This document shows, piece by piece, positions 31,201-39,197 of a stretch of DNA of 49,060 nt; position 1 is the first letter of the stretch, and each line of letters opens with the position of its first letter. The notes below the pieces were generated by a model. The model was not told where the DNA came from and made no database searches. It worked only from the letters and a program-made list of their open reading frames with translations. The position numbers and the translations under genes were made by a program. This DNA is from a virus. The stretch is taken from positions 1-49,060 of IMG/VR virus record IMGVR_UViG_3300030116_006198; one strand, 5' to 3'.

Positions 31201-33081
31201 ACCGTTACCATCTTCAGTTCTCTGGTTGAATTGTCCTGACCAGAAGGTAGCAGTATCAATGTCAGGATGCTGATCAAAGAATAAATCATTTCCTAAAACT
31301 TTACTACCAGATTCTGATAGAGCACTAGAAGTAGTAAAACCTGTTACCCAATTCTTTGCTTCAATTGCTGTTGCAGTTGGATTTCTTTGAGCATACAGAG
31401 CAACAAGACCTGCAACTACAGGTGCAGCAGCAGAAGTTCCACTAAATTTACAGTCAAAGAAACCACTGTTATCAAATCTTGGATAGTCTCTATAGTTACT
31501 TACATTATGAAGACCAGGTGCTAGTGTCTCATCAGCAGGAGCATAGATGTCAATACCAGGACCACTGTTAGAGTATGTTGCCTTTCTTTCTTTTAAATCT
31601 GATTCAATGAAGTCATCCATTGCACCAACATTAATTACTGGATGGTATCCAGTAGTTGAGTTGAATCCAATACCAGATGGGTTCATCCAATCTCTAGATC
31701 CGCATGGAGTTCTTGTACCACCAAACTCAGCACGACCATCATTTGAACCAAAGTATGCATCAGTAAGACTATCAGTTCTGTGTACATCAGTAAATCCAGC
31801 ACCAATTCTTTGGTTATTATTACCTGCAGCAGAGATGTAGATGACACCTGCATCCATCATTTCTTTACCAGCAGTATCAGAAGCATTATTTCTTGCAGAT
31901 GATGTCCATGATTTATATGCACCAAGCACTTGGTTGTTGAAACCATAGATCATATCACTGACATCAACAGGATCTGAACTACTACTAACTGGCATAACAA
32001 TAGTACCAGTATTGTTCTTAAACTTCCAAGATAAAGTAGCACTGGCATTAGTAGCAGCTTGATAACCCCATGAACCATTAACAACAGTCGGAAGTTTTAC
32101 TCCAAGAATAGGGTTTACTGGTTTATGTTGATGGAAAAACTTAATGAGGTCATAGGATGTTTCAATATCCATACCTACATTATCACTAATCGCTGGCATG
32201 TTCCATATGTTTGCCTTGAATGCCATACCCATGTTCTTTCCAGCAGCCATACCAGCACATGCTGTACCGTGACCACTAGTAAGACTGTTACCACCAGTAG
32301 TACCTACACCAACTGCTCTGTCACATGTATAGTTTGAAGGGATATTGATTGTAGGTAAAAGTCCTTTAGAAGTAGATCTTGCGTTGTTATCTTCCCACCA
32401 TGCAATTGCGTTTGCAGTAGCAATACCTGTGCTTCCATCCTCTCTTGTATAAACATAACCGTAAGTATTAAACCAGTCTGGGTCTATAAGATAAGGACCA
32501 TCAAGAACGATATCACTTACTCTACTTGTACCATCATCATTAAGGAACTCAGGGTGAGATCTTAGAACACCAGAGTCATGTATAACTAAGTCTACATTTC
32601 TACCATCGTATGTGTAATTAGTATTAGTGGTAATCGCAGCAAGGTTACCAACATTAGAACCATATATTTCTCCTGCAGTTTGCACACCTACTCTAGGAAC
32701 AGCCCAGTTAGTTCTATTTTCCTCTGCACTAGTCAATGCTCCTACTGTAGTAGGTGGATTGTTAGGTGAATCTAGATCACGATATGCTTTAACATCACTA
32801 CTCCACCTTTGTGGCATAGCAAGTTCTGGTTTTGGGAATGAGTCTGGGTTATCTTTTAAAGATAGCTCAATCCAATTAACATATGAATGTCTTCCAATCT
32901 CAGCAGCCTCTTCTTCCGTCAACTCATAGGTTCCACGAGTAGGACTACCTTTTTTCTCATCGGTACAGGTAATCTTTCTATCAGGAATTCCATCCTCGTT
33001 AGAGTCTACGGTGAGAGCACCATGAATCTTATCCCAATAATCAGCACTGGTAACAGATAATGTATATCGTTTTAAAGCCAT
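28165..33081 (-). CDS. Tail fibre/adhesin with subtilisin-like (S8) protease domain
   Basis: 1638 residues. An N-terminal domain (1-150) is followed by a complete S8 serine protease domain: Asp169 (LVIHDSGVLRSHPEF), His271 (TSGHGTACAGMAAG), oxyanion Asn421 (YISAAGNNN) and Ser550 (FSGTSAAAPVVAGLVALYAQ). Then come two fibronectin-III-like repeats (YYARVRHVSNSDG and FYVRLRHVSNADG), two further repeat domains, GDGSGLTGV/GDGSELTNI fibre repeats with an Ala/Thr-rich shaft, and a C-terminal binding domain. It lies at the start of the fibre/glycan region. Likely a virion adhesin that cuts host surface protein, or self-processes. Confidence 0.85.
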   Translation of the reverse strand: MALKRYTLSVTSADYWDKIHGALTVDSNEDGIPDRKITCTDEKKGSPTRGTYELTEEEAAEIGRHSYVNWIELSLKDNPDSFPKPELAMPQRWSSDVKAYRDLDSPNNPPTTVGALTSAEENRTNWAVPRVGVQTAGEIYGSNVGNLAAITTNTNYTYDGRNVDLVIHDSGVLRSHPEFLNDDGTSRVSDIVLDGPYLIDPDWFNTYGYVYTREDGSTGIATANAIAWWEDNNARSTSKGLLPTINIPSNYTCDRAVGVGTTGGNSLTSGHGTACAGMAAGKNMGMAFKANIWNMPAISDNVGMDIETSYDLIKFFHQHKPVNPILGVKLPTVVNGSWGYQAATNASATLSWKFKNNTGTIVMPVSSSSDPVDVSDMIYGFNNQVLGAYKSWTSSARNNASDTAGKEMMDAGVIYISAAGNNNQRIGAGFTDVHRTDSLTDAYFGSNDGRAEFGGTRTPCGSRDWMNPSGIGFNSTTGYHPVINVGAMDDFIESDLKERKATYSNSGPGIDIYAPADETLAPGLHNVSNYRDYPRFDNSGFFDCKFSGTSAAAPVVAGLVALYAQRNPTATAIEAKNWVTGFTTSSALSESGSKVLGNDLFFDQHPDIDTATFWSGQFNQRTEDGNGNVNVTFIDVNSGISTELAGINEPSILSPVNNATGVNTEGLLLRSSAYTAIGGTTVSGTLKAVEFQLSRDVDFSYIDFQSTANNVGLEQTTTGTLAGFTTYYARVRHVSNSDGTAFTQYYSNYSAGIVSFATLGNAPGVQTPFIVGPVNASTVGQRFGIVLTSSSYIAIDGEAVSGTLKGVEFEVSTDITFADPSQVVYTSIGSNLTSLTQTINTGLAAATTFYVRLRHVSNADGSMGQSYASPFSVVTSFQTPDPFQARVGRLASVRTTLTKGVVEPTLLFESEDLLEVSVAVANQNDFKSTFSIGISSTPGFKSSDYIAYGIELDRGGTRLIEKVGIKPGDKIFVSSFDPNVSFLTFATKIYDKISDVSAATHGRKESLTLSYTPPHTINSNLKILTAEEDSLITVHATNQNPDVTAALSVGISSGGIPEFKESDYVAFGLRLAPLQDVQIDNLALSNGQSLIVRGSKPNLTFVAHSIPQDPGPSGIGSNLNVNTTGIITAQAFAGDGSGLTGVTAVGSGVNVEDGGTIVGTAATINFGTNITATVNNGVALIEGSDTVGVAQTANSLADGVSVERATYADYATVAGIATVATTATNATTADNATTAATAAQLDSSATINVINNITAPKFIGDGSELTNIVAAGSGVIVNDSGSLVGTAGTINFDAGIDVSPISAGIVTATIVEAPRAALAGIASEAIVAGIATYATLAGLASQATNATFASAASFSTLTGAADTSKNLYTEHTNPFKPLPVTIGTKTSEHRYIGIGSDKCINVQGYESPYLRFEVGQTYRFENAAQQANYPIRMYYHPSGVTSVGIGTTNPAEMTQGVTFTGSYTEVAVDETTPELFYYGAGVGTEYGSMGNSVQVFNPEMQRVAKVGEFKDRSGLKTCTYTQMFEGRATSWYLNTNLGVGNSDYTPGDRSHNVSSIEQQATGVYKVNFADAMADTNYAVIGIASGTNAYPGGIVNLRISDRTVDHFIVRVYNGIPALEDLGELDICTFGGQDGEPTYI

Positions 33082-33120
33082 GTCTCACGCAACAGAATAC
33101 ACTTTTTTAGTATTTAGGTG

Positions 33121-33129
33121 TGCTATAAT
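33121..33129 (+). promoter_or_regulatory. Extended -10 sigma70-type promoter for hldD
   Basis: TGCTATAAT, a TG-extended perfect -10 hexamer, 23 bases before the ATG at 33152. The T-rich stretch near 33102-33109 is only a weak -35. It suggests host sigma70 (early) expression, unlike the late TATAAATA sites. Confidence 0.55.
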
Positions 33130-33151
33130 ATATACTAGAAAGATTATCGTA

Positions 33152-33931
33152 ATGAATATCGTAACTGGTGCTGGTGGTTTTATCGGAAGACACTTTGTAA
33201 GGTCACTAGAAAATGTCCTTGAAATAGATCTAGATAATTGCGAAGAATTTATAGAGAAATTTAATAGATGGGATGAAGTTGATATGATTATCCATCAGGG
33301 TGCTTTGTCCTCTACGACCAACAAAGACCTTGGGATGATACACAAATATAATATTGATTATAGTATTAAATTATTTGAGAAGGCAATTGAGTATAGTATC
33401 CCTGTTAAGTATGCCAGTTCAGCGTCTGTCTACGGTAATCAACAAGGCATTATAAATCCCTTGAATTACTACGCATTATCTAAAGCAACAGTAGATTACT
33501 GGGTCTTAGATAACATTGAAAGGTTCGTACATATTCAAGGGTTTAGATACTTCAATGTATATGGATCAGGTGAATACCATAAAGGAACTATGGCAAGTTT
33601 GGTCTCTCAGTTTCAGTGGCAGTCCTCGGTGGGAGTGATACATCCATTTGAGGGAAGCGATCAGATATATCGTGACTATGTGTGGGTTGGGGATCTTGTA
33701 AATGTTGTGTTATCGAACACTGCAGGTTCGGGCATATACGATCTTGGCACAGGGTCGCCAATAACAATTGACACTGTAGCTCAATTAGTTTCACTAAAAA
33801 CTGGGTGCCAATCGACTCAAATACCATTTCCACCTCCTCTTAAGGGTAAGTATCAATATTATACCATAGCTGACATGAAATGGTTAAAAGATTACAAATT
33901 TAAAACAGTTAAAGAGTATCTCCAGGTATAA
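33152..33931 (+). CDS. hldD: ADP-heptose 6-epimerase-like (HldD)
   Basis: 259 residues from the ATG at 33152 (MNIVTGAGGFIGRHFV). Signature segments of HldD: HQGALSSTTNKD, YASSASVYGN, Tyr-x3-Lys in NYYALSKATVDYW, GFRYFNVYGSGEYHKGTMAS and RDYVWVGDLVNVVL. It epimerises ADP-D-glycero- to ADP-L-glycero-D-manno-heptose. The length is short of bacterial HldD (about 310). On the opposite strand from the other heptose genes, with its own promoter, and overlapping the cupin gene 3' end by 23 bases. Confidence 0.8.
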   Translation: MNIVTGAGGFIGRHFVRSLENVLEIDLDNCEEFIEKFNRWDEVDMIIHQGALSSTTNKDLGMIHKYNIDYSIKLFEKAIEYSIPVKYASSASVYGNQQGIINPLNYYALSKATVDYWVLDNIERFVHIQGFRYFNVYGSGEYHKGTMASLVSQFQWQSSVGVIHPFEGSDQIYRDYVWVGDLVNVVLSNTAGSGIYDLGTGSPITIDTVAQLVSLKTGCQSTQIPFPPPLKGKYQYYTIADMKWLKDYKFKTVKEYLQV

Positions 33932-34283
33932 CTCTGTTTGAATCAGAGTCAAAATGTTGTGTAGAAAATTCAAATAGTTCTGCGTCTTCTATTGCAACCA
34001 TCTGATGTCTAGTCTCTCTACAACAGTGGAAACTATCACCTGGTTCTAGTATCATTGTCTTCGCATCCTCTAAATTATCTGTCTTACCATAGAATAAATG
34101 AATCTTACCTGACTGTAAATAAAAAGTTTCATCCTTCAGTATATGATAATGCCATGAGCATCTGTGGTTCTTCTTAATGAAGAGTAACTTTCCACAATAC
34201 TCAGGTGAGTTGGCAATCCATTTCTCCCAACCCCATCCTTTTGGTACAAATTTTGGTTTAGTTTCCTTCAAAATAATCCTCAC
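33909..34283 (-). CDS. Cupin-domain protein
   Basis: 124 residues with a cupin barrel: GWGWEKWIANSPEYCGKLLF, CSWHYHILKDETFYLQSGK (HxH-x5-E... metal site) and EPGDSFHCCRETRHQMVA. It resembles the sugar isomerase-type cupins (phosphomannose isomerase-like) found in polysaccharide clusters. May isomerise sugars or act as a binding protein in the glycan cassette. Overlaps the HAD gene upstream. Confidence 0.7.
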   Translation of the reverse strand: MRIILKETKPKFVPKGWGWEKWIANSPEYCGKLLFIKKNHRCSWHYHILKDETFYLQSGKIHLFYGKTDNLEDAKTMILEPGDSFHCCRETRHQMVAIEDAELFEFSTQHFDSDSNRVIPGDTL

Positions 34284-34605
34284 TATTCATTGCTTTATCA
34301 TCAATAAAAATATCAGCATGTGGTTTACCCATGATTAATTCATGGTATTTGCATCCCCATATATCTAGTTGACATTTAGTTAGTGGTTTTAATAACTCTT
34401 CTGCCTTTTGTTTTGCCTCATGATGTGGAAGCATACTAGACCTACCCATAGCACGAGCAGTAAAGTATATTATATAATGACCCTCTTCATATAATTTATT
34501 AATTTTTTCTATCCGATCTTTCTTAGGAGTAGAACCCTCATAGACACAATTTCCACATGTACCAGGTGTACAGATAGTGCTATCAATATCAACGCAATAT
34601 CTCAT
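34258..34605 (-). CDS. HAD-family phosphatase
   Basis: 115 residues from the ATG at 34605 (MRYCVDIDSTIC): nucleophile Asp6 and acid/base Asp8, YFTAR (motif II) and GKPHADIFIDDKAM (motif IV). It resembles short capsule-gene HAD phosphatases and could remove the 1-phosphate of heptose-1,7-bisphosphate, the GmhB step; this assignment is inference. Overlaps the kinase gene by 17 bases. Confidence 0.7.
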   Translation of the reverse strand: MRYCVDIDSTICTPGTCGNCVYEGSTPKKDRIEKINKLYEEGHYIIYFTARAMGRSSMLPHHEAKQKAEELLKPLTKCQLDIWGCKYHELIMGKPHADIFIDDKAMNSEDYFEGN

Positions 34606-35371
34606 CAACATCCTCCATTGTTAATGTGTATGTACCAGGATTTTCAACTGCTATTGCTGCTGCTTTGTTAGCAAAAGCAATAGACTCATCCATAGAATCT
34701 AATTGTATATAATAGAAGACTAATGCTGCTAAGAATGTATCTCCTGCACCAGTCACATCAAATGTTCTAGCAACAGGCACTTGGAATTGTTTCTTATTCC
34801 ATAGAGCACCGTTAGCACCCATAGTAACTATACAATTACTAGAGTTGGGAATATGATCTGGTTGTAATGCTTCAAATTCTTTCTGATTAATTTTGTATAT
34901 TATATTATCTCTCCTCGGAGGTCTAGTTGATTTAGTATCAACAAAAACTTTTATCTGTGGATTTTTTAATGCAAGATCTTCAATCAATTTCAAATCTACA
35001 AATCCTTTATTGTAATCTGATACAACTATAGCATCATACTGTTGATGCATCGCTGCAATCATAATTTGATGTTGTTTAATAGGTTCTATTTCTGGTTCAG
35101 TATCAAGACGCATGACCTGTTGATTAGATCTCTGATGTACATACCTAGTCTTTGTTATCTTTTCTTTGTTTGTTATAAAATTTACATTAATACCAAGAGA
35201 TTTTAAATTTTCATTGACATTTGCTGCCATACCAGGTGCAGTTTGCTTCTCCTGATATTTCATAACAGGGATAGGTCCTTCTGGACTTAAACGATCACAA
35301 GATCCGTACACCCATTCATCGGTGCAACTATCCCCTATCAATAATACATTGTATTGTCTTGCTAGTTGCAT
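34589..35371 (-). CDS. hldA: PfkB-type heptose-7-phosphate kinase (HldE-N-like)
   Basis: About 260 residues starting at the ATG that gives MQLARQYNVLLIGDSC. Motifs: GDSCTDEWVYG, SPEGPIPVMKYQEKQTAPGMAANV and the catalytic DVTGAGDTFLAALVFYY. The first half of bifunctional HldE has this layout, including 'SPEAPVPV' and 'PGGAANV'. It phosphorylates D-glycero-D-manno-heptose-7-phosphate. Overlaps the adenylyltransferase gene by 44 bases. Confidence 0.8.
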   Translation of the reverse strand: MQLARQYNVLLIGDSCTDEWVYGSCDRLSPEGPIPVMKYQEKQTAPGMAANVNENLKSLGINVNFITNKEKITKTRYVHQRSNQQVMRLDTEPEIEPIKQHQIMIAAMHQQYDAIVVSDYNKGFVDLKLIEDLALKNPQIKVFVDTKSTRPPRRDNIIYKINQKEFEALQPDHIPNSSNCIVTMGANGALWNKKQFQVPVARTFDVTGAGDTFLAALVFYYIQLDSMDESIAFANKAAAIAVENPGTYTLTMEDVDEILR

Positions 35372-35759
35372 ACTTTTCAATCCTATCAAAGAATATTAAT
35401 TTGCCAGCACTGTGTTTACCAATGACTGACTTACCTTTCCAATCGGAACCAACTATCATTATATCAGGTTTGACATCCTTTATCAATGCCTCAAGAGACT
35501 CATCACTATCAAAGTATGTCACTTCATCAACTGATGATAGAGAGACAAGCATTATCCCTCTGTCTTCCTGATTATATATTGGACGAGTGCTTCCCTTTTT
35601 TTCTTTCACTCTGTCATCAGTATCAATACCAACAACAACATAATCTCCTAAAGATTTAGCATAGTTTAGTAGTGCTATGTGACCAGGATGTAAGAGATCA
35701 AAGGTTCCATTAACAAAAACTTTGATCCATTTTTTTTCATGTATAAATGGTTTACTCAT
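35328..35759 (-). CDS. hldC: Heptose-1-phosphate adenylyltransferase-like (HldE-C/HldC)
   Basis: 143 residues with GTFDLLHPGHIALLNYAKSL (nucleotidyltransferase signature, HxGH-like), DTDDRVKEKKGSTRPI, DIMIVGSDWKGKSVIG and YATSKTIQCI. It matches HldE domain II. It would load the heptose-1-phosphate onto ATP to make ADP-heptose. In bacteria kinase and adenylyltransferase are often fused; here they are separate and overlapping. Confidence 0.8.
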   Translation of the reverse strand: MSKPFIHEKKWIKVFVNGTFDLLHPGHIALLNYAKSLGDYVVVGIDTDDRVKEKKGSTRPIYNQEDRGIMLVSLSSVDEVTYFDSDESLEALIKDVKPDIMIVGSDWKGKSVIGKHSAGKLIFFDRIEKYATSKTIQCIIDRG

Positions 35760-36388
35760 AGTCCTAGATTATAATTGACAATGCATCTAGTATTACTCTT
35801 TGTAGGTTGTTCTGCTGTGTGATATAGATGACCATTAAATATAACTACTCGACCTTGTTTTGGTGTGACTCTCTGCTTGATAGTATATTTTTCTGATTGT
35901 ACTTTTTCATTGTATATAACTGTATCACCATCACTATCACAAACATAGTAAAGTGCAACTACAAATTTATTATTACCATGAATATCTATGTGTGGTTTGT
36001 CGATAGTTCCATCTGTGTTTATTGGAAACTGTAAAAAAGAACGACCTTGAAGAACTTTTGCCTGATTAAATCCAAGTTTACGAACAACTGTTTCAAGTAA
36101 GGGAACAAATAATTCATGGTAATCACTTATTATATGACCTCCTAAAACATCAGAGTTTATAGTTCCAGTTTTTAAATCTCTTTCATCTTCATAAGGCAAG
36201 TCAACATATACATGAGAGAGTCCTGGTCTATGCTGACTATCACTATCACCAGATGCTGTAACATCTTCGAGATAATACCAAGGAAACTGTTCCATGTCAG
36301 GTCTTTCCTCACCAAATAGAGTAGTTTTAATTTTTTCTTGGTATTCTAGGTCAATAAAATCATCAATGACCATTACATCACTTATCAT
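35756..36388 (-). CDS. 2OG-Fe(II) oxygenase
   Basis: 210 residues. Iron/2OG motifs: DKPHIDIHGNNKFVVALYYV (HxD), HLYHTAEQPTKS and the Arg of TRCIVNYNL. Located between heptose and carbamoyl genes, so it may hydroxylate a sugar or glycan-linked protein (inference). Overlaps neighbours on both sides. Confidence 0.75.
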   Translation of the reverse strand: MISDVMVIDDFIDLEYQEKIKTTLFGEERPDMEQFPWYYLEDVTASGDSDSQHRPGLSHVYVDLPYEDERDLKTGTINSDVLGGHIISDYHELFVPLLETVVRKLGFNQAKVLQGRSFLQFPINTDGTIDKPHIDIHGNNKFVVALYYVCDSDGDTVIYNEKVQSEKYTIKQRVTPKQGRVVIFNGHLYHTAEQPTKSNTRCIVNYNLGL

Positions 36389-38198
36389 TTTTAATAGTAA
36401 TTAGTTTACCGTACTCAGGTAAGTAAAGATATTCAATGTCACTATTGGCAATAGTTTTAACAGCATCTTCTAATGTTTCAACTAAGGGTTCACCACCTAA
36501 ATTGAAAGAAGTATTGAACAGGATAGGACAACCAGTTTGTTTGTAAAACTCACTAATTAATTCATGGTAATTTTTATTTTGTTCCTTTGTTACAGTTTGA
36601 ATTCTACATGTCTTATCTACATGAATGATAGCAGGAATCTTTTCTTCAATACCTGGTTTACATTCAACAGCATACATCATGAATGGAGTCTCATCCATAC
36701 CACGAAGATCAAACCAATCATGAACATGTTCCTTTAGAATAGTACCTGCAAATGGTCTGAAGTATTCACGATGCTTGACAGTATTAACAAAGTCTTTGCC
36801 TTCTGGATCACGAGGATCATATAATATAGAACGATTACCAAGAGCACGAGGACCTGACTCAGACTTACCTTGGAACATTGCTACAATATTTTCAGAGGTA
36901 ATCAACTTAATTACATCTTCATGATTAGCATAATTAACAACACCATTATACTTATCACTAACATCTACAATATCATCTAAAGAATAATTGTATTCAGGAC
37001 CGAGATATAGTGTGTTTATCTGAGGTTTAAGTGCATCTTCAACTTGAAAAGGTTGTAATGTTTTATAGTAAATATATAATGCTGCTCCAATAGCAGTACC
37101 AGCATCATTACTAACTGGTTCTACAAATAAATTGATGCCCTCATCTTTTAACTGCTCAAGATACCAGTAGTTTGCAACACAGTTCAACCCATACCCACCA
37201 GACAATACTATATTCTTTTTACCAGTCATCTCAACTGCCTTACGAATAAGTTTTAAGACTGCTTCTTGTGTTTCAGTTTGTACTGCATATGCTAAGTCTC
37301 TTCTATTCTGATACTTAGTTAGATCTGATTTAGGATCATCAGGATCTGGATGATCATCAAGGAAAGGATACTCATGTACATTAACATGTCCTGCATTTGG
37401 ATAGGTAGGTATCATTACATTCCTATCTACTGTACCAAACTTCTTAAAGATCTTAGGTACTTCTGGATTAGGTTTACCGTATGGAAATAGACCCATAGTT
37501 TTACCTGCCTCAATAGCATGCCATCCACAATACTGTGTAACTGCCTCGTATGCTTTCACAATACCACAAGTCTCGTCAAGTAGATACTCAAAGGTTCCTT
37601 TCTCAGTAGGATAAACTTCCTTTGCTTCCATGTCAGGAATGGTTGCTGTAGTAGCAGGTCCTCTAGTACCTAGATGTTTCCATACAGTATTAATTTCTTT
37701 AGGATAAGTACAATCAAATATAGATTCAACTTCCCATACTGTCTCCTGTCTATCCATGATAGAGAAGTCAATGAATGTACCTGCACCATCAACTACTAAT
37801 GCTGCTGCCTCAGTAAATCCAGAACGATAGAATGCACACGCAGCATGTAACTTATGATGTATATTTCCTAAGTCTATAACTTGTGAATGTCCTTTCTTTG
37901 GATCTTGACCAGAATTATCATCAATCAATCCCATCTTCCTTGCAAGACCTACATAGGCAGATTCAAAAGAATATTCTAATACAGGTGCATCTTTTGCTGT
38001 CATCTGAGTGTGAGCAATGACAAGATAATCTAGTTTATCAGTATACTTTTTGATTAACATCATAGATGCAAGAGGAGCACCATCATACTTGCGACGAGAA
38101 ATTCTCTCCTCTTCTACAGCAAATACAATTTCACCATCTTTAAGAAGACAGACACCTCCGTTATGTCCTCTTGCTATGCCAGCAATCCACTGTGTCAT
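36378..38198 (-). CDS. Carbamoyltransferase (NodU/CmcH family)
   Basis: 606 residues, the usual size. Kae1-like N-terminal domain: ARGHNGGVCLLKDGEIVFAV, EERISRRKYDG, HHKLHAACAFY and VVDGAGTF; C-terminal YrdC-like region: GKSESGPRALGNRSILYDPR and REYFRPFAGTIL. Transfers carbamoyl from carbamoyl phosphate to a hydroxyl, often on sugars. It fits a glycan-decoration cassette. Related genes occur in other cyanophages. Confidence 0.9.
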   Translation of the reverse strand: MTQWIAGIARGHNGGVCLLKDGEIVFAVEEERISRRKYDGAPLASMMLIKKYTDKLDYLVIAHTQMTAKDAPVLEYSFESAYVGLARKMGLIDDNSGQDPKKGHSQVIDLGNIHHKLHAACAFYRSGFTEAAALVVDGAGTFIDFSIMDRQETVWEVESIFDCTYPKEINTVWKHLGTRGPATTATIPDMEAKEVYPTEKGTFEYLLDETCGIVKAYEAVTQYCGWHAIEAGKTMGLFPYGKPNPEVPKIFKKFGTVDRNVMIPTYPNAGHVNVHEYPFLDDHPDPDDPKSDLTKYQNRRDLAYAVQTETQEAVLKLIRKAVEMTGKKNIVLSGGYGLNCVANYWYLEQLKDEGINLFVEPVSNDAGTAIGAALYIYYKTLQPFQVEDALKPQINTLYLGPEYNYSLDDIVDVSDKYNGVVNYANHEDVIKLITSENIVAMFQGKSESGPRALGNRSILYDPRDPEGKDFVNTVKHREYFRPFAGTILKEHVHDWFDLRGMDETPFMMYAVECKPGIEEKIPAIIHVDKTCRIQTVTKEQNKNYHELISEFYKQTGCPILFNTSFNLGGEPLVETLEDAVKTIANSDIEYLYLPEYGKLITIKNDK

Positions 38199-39172
38199 TT
38201 ACCAAACCCCTTAGTTTCTGCTTGTACAACTTTTTTCTTGACAGATTTGCCAAGTTTATCTCTACAAGATTTAATTACTGCAGAGATATCTTTCTCAGTC
38301 ATAGACATACACTCATCATTTTGTATGTCTTGATAATCTTCCATAGTTAATCTGATAGGAGAAAAAGTTCTTCTATCTTCACCTAGATCTATTATATCAA
38401 ATTTTGGATCATCTGGATAGGATATATTGATTGGATATGTTGATCCAATCACAGCAGTAACTGTGCTACCAACTGCCTTAGCAATATGTTGACCAACAGA
38501 ATCACATCCTAAGAAATGATCTGCTCTGTCTATAATACTTGCCCAGATACGAATGTCTTCTATGTTAGGAACAATATATGCATCCTTAGATTCTCCTTCT
38601 TCTGTCTGGAATGGGAACTCAGACATTACAATCACACAATAATCTTTCTTTAAATTATTAATGATAGTACTAATATCTGATAGATTAAAACTACGAGAGG
38701 TGGGGTCAAACATATACCCACCAGTATCCATAATACCTCTACCAAATGGTTGGATAACTATAACTTTTTCTTTTCCTGTAGTGTTTATTGCTTCATCAAC
38801 CAACTGCATTCCTTGAATACCCTCACCTTTTGCCAAGGTAATATTGGGTGCTGGTAATTCTCTAGGTTCATCTAACCCATTGATTTCTATATCAAATGCT
38901 TGAGAAAGACTACACTTCTGATTATAATAATGCCACTGTCTATATGGTTCTGGTGTTACACAATCTCTATCTTTAATCTTATCTTCAAACAATCCTTTAT
39001 GCCAATTATCATAGGCATACTTATGTAATACAGGATGTCCTCTGTAGAAATTCATACCACCCTCACAGACAATTATAAAATCGTCATGAGTTTCAGCATA
39101 TTTTTCTAATGCAGGGATAGAAGCAACCACTCTACCTGCACCACCATTAATAAAGAATACTTTAGATCTCAT
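38195..39172 (-). CDS. Glycosyltransferase family 9-like (heptosyltransferase-like)
   Basis: 325 residues. FFINGGAGRVVASIPALEKY, VIVIQPFGRGIMDTGGY and the C-terminal nucleotide-sugar site ADHFLGCDSVGQHIAKAVGS, VTAVIGSTYPINISYP correspond to the heptosyltransferase (WaaC/WaaF, GT9) layout. It probably transfers ADP-heptose to an acceptor. Divergent, so the donor is inferred from its ADP-heptose neighbours. Four-base overlap with the carbamoyltransferase. Confidence 0.7.
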   Translation of the reverse strand: MRSKVFFINGGAGRVVASIPALEKYAETHDDFIIVCEGGMNFYRGHPVLHKYAYDNWHKGLFEDKIKDRDCVTPEPYRQWHYYNQKCSLSQAFDIEINGLDEPRELPAPNITLAKGEGIQGMQLVDEAINTTGKEKVIVIQPFGRGIMDTGGYMFDPTSRSFNLSDISTIINNLKKDYCVIVMSEFPFQTEEGESKDAYIVPNIEDIRIWASIIDRADHFLGCDSVGQHIAKAVGSTVTAVIGSTYPINISYPDDPKFDIIDLGEDRRTFSPIRLTMEDYQDIQNDECMSMTEKDISAVIKSCRDKLGKSVKKKVVQAETKGFGK

Positions 39173-39197
39173 ACTATCACATCAACAATTTATATAG

